A DNA stretch of 64,000 bases. It comes from Arthrobacter sp. RIT-PI-e. GTDB lineage: Bacteria > Actinomycetota > Actinomycetes > Actinomycetales > Micrococcaceae. A program made the position numbers and the translations under genes. The stretch is taken from the NCBI RefSeq assembly GCF_001187915.1, contig NZ_LGIU01000051.1, positions 1 to 64,000 on the forward strand, given 5' to 3'. Shown piece by piece: positions 63,194 to 64,000 of this stretch. Position 1 is the stretch's first letter, and each line of letters starts with the position of its first letter. A model generated the notes under the pieces. The model made no database searches. It was not told the DNA's origin and saw only the letters and a program-made list of their open reading frames with translations.

Positions 63194-64000
63194 TCAGTGG
63201 CCGGTGACGCCGAGCAGGGAGAGCAGGGAGCTCCGCAGCCGGCCGAGCTCCGCGGAGTTGCGGTTGCGAGGACGTGATCCGGGAACGGTGACCAGTTCGG
63301 CGACCGTGGAGCCCTCGGCGTCGTCATCCGTCCGCCCGAGCACGAGGACGCGGTCCGCGAGCTGGAGCGCCTCGTCGACGTCGTGCGTCACGAGCAGCAC
63401 CGTGGTGGGCTGTGCGCCGTGGATCTCGAGGAGGAGGTCCTGCATCTTGATGCGGGTGAGGGCATCGAGCGCGCCGAACGGTTCGTCGAGCAGCAGCACG
63501 CCGGGGTTCCGGGCGAGTGCCCGCGCCAGTGAGGTGCGCTGCGCCATGCCGCCGGAGACCTCGCGGGGGCGGTGCTTCGCGAACCTGTCCAGTCCCACGA
63601 GTTCGAGCAGCTCGCGGACCTTGGCCTTCCCGGCCGCGGCACCCGCGGATCTCGGGAGCCCGATCGCCACGTTGGCCTGCAGCGTGTGCCAGGGCAGCAG
63701 CCGGGGTTCCTGGAACGCGACGGCGCAGCGCTCGTCGATCCCGTCGACGGGTGTCCCGTCGATCAGGACCTCACCGGCGTCGGGGACGTCGAGCCCGGCC
63801 GCGGCCCGCAGGAGGGTGGACTTCCCGCATCCGCTGGTGCCGAGGATCGCGAGGATCTCACCGGGCCGCACGTCCACGGTGACGTCGCGCAGCACCACGC
63901 GCCGGGCGCCGGACGGGCCGAAGCTGCGCCCCAGCCCCGAGAAGCTGACGCCGAGGGCTTGCTTGGAGGAGGGCCGGGTCTTGCCGGGTGCCAGAAGTGC
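63194..64000 (-). CDS. ABC transporter ATP-binding protein, SsuB/TauB-like (5' end beyond window)
   Basis: The frame is open to the right edge, reading V-S-F-S-G-L-G-R-S-F-G upstream of V-L-R-D-V-T-V-D-V, so the true start lies beyond 64000. Motifs are Walker A G-T-S-G-C-G-K-S-T, signature E-V-S-G-G-M-A-Q-R and Walker B V-L-L-L-D-E-P-F-G-A-L-D. The group is that of sulfonate/taurine/nitrate importers. A 100-base gap separates it from the binding-protein gene, with no clear hairpin. Confidence 0.9.
   Translation of the reverse strand, partial: ALLAPGKTRPSSKQALGVSFSGLGRSFGPSGARRVVLRDVTVDVRPGEILAILGTSGCGKSTLLRAAAGLDVPDAGEVLIDGTPVDGIDERCAVAFQEPRLLPWHTLQANVAIGLPRSAGAAAGKAKVRELLELVGLDRFAKHRPREVSGGMAQRTSLARALARNPGVLLLDEPFGALDALTRIKMQDLLLEIHGAQPTTVLLVTHDVDEALQLADRVLVLGRTDDDAEGSTVAELVTVPGSRPRNRNSAELGRLRSSLLSLLGVTGH

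Overview
The window is about 70% G+C, with strongly GC-biased third codon positions, GTG/TTG starts and overlapping stop/start codons. Gene content (DUF3151 after class II aldolase, DUF2236, TM2 protein, tandem UspA, SAM and ydaO-type leaders, Glu-Asp-Phe tRNA cluster) points to an actinobacterium of the Micrococcales, most likely Micrococcaceae. The genus cannot be fixed from this sequence alone. No prophage, insertion sequence, CRISPR array or clear island was seen; this looks like core plus ordinary accessory chromosome.

Layout. 1-2.1 kb: a redox-stress cluster on the minus strand (quinone reductase, SoxR, flavin reductase, superoxide dismutase) with a near-perfect SoxR box. 2.1-16.5 kb: metabolic and transport genes (kinase, M20 amidohydrolase, thioesterase, a frameshifted zinc alcohol dehydrogenase, MFS, AEC and divergent Nramp transporters, Na+/H+ antiporter, NCS2 purine permease, a degraded-looking CopC). 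16.5-19.5 kb: FAD protein, tandem UspA, small metallopeptidase, and tRNA-Glu/Asp/Phe with promoter and terminator. 19.6-24.9 kb: an alpha-glucoside-type ABC importer with its LacI regulator and operator. 25-32.7 kb: xthA, nadE, a decayed Gfo/Idh remnant, pyrE, a Tat-exported hydrolase, HAD phosphatase, TrmH-type methyltransferase, fba and DUF3151. 32.7-40.5 kb: a GntR(YtrA)-controlled ABC exporter, a DUF2236 oxygenase, and a NatAB-like ABC exporter beside a DesK/LiaR-type two-component system. 41.4-45.1 kb: purA, a SurA-like lipoprotein, DUF427 and a nitrilase-family amidase.

45.1-54.4 kb is a complete L-arabinose locus: a LacI-type regulator with promoter and operator, araB-araD-araA, then a ChvE/GguAB-type sugar ABC importer, with a hairpin between binding protein and ATPase and a terminator at the end. 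54.5-64 kb is a sulfur region. A SAM riboswitch precedes sfnG-metY-CoA-binding protein. Back to back with it, a c-di-AMP (ydaO) riboswitch precedes a secreted LysM-NlpC/P60-like cell-wall hydrolase. The window ends with an Ssu/Tau-type ABC importer translationally coupled to an acetyl-CoA synthetase.

Regulation is the richest layer: a SoxR promoter with the diagnostic 19-bp spacer driving a probably leaderless mRNA, two LacI-type operators, a GntR operator, two riboswitches in one 570-bp gap, and a heptamer tandem repeat just upstream of a response-regulator ribosome binding site. Several conserved proteins (CopC, PyrE, the alcohol dehydrogenase, the LysM protein) carry anomalies that sit in or beside G/C homopolymers, which should raise suspicion about base quality before any biological reading.
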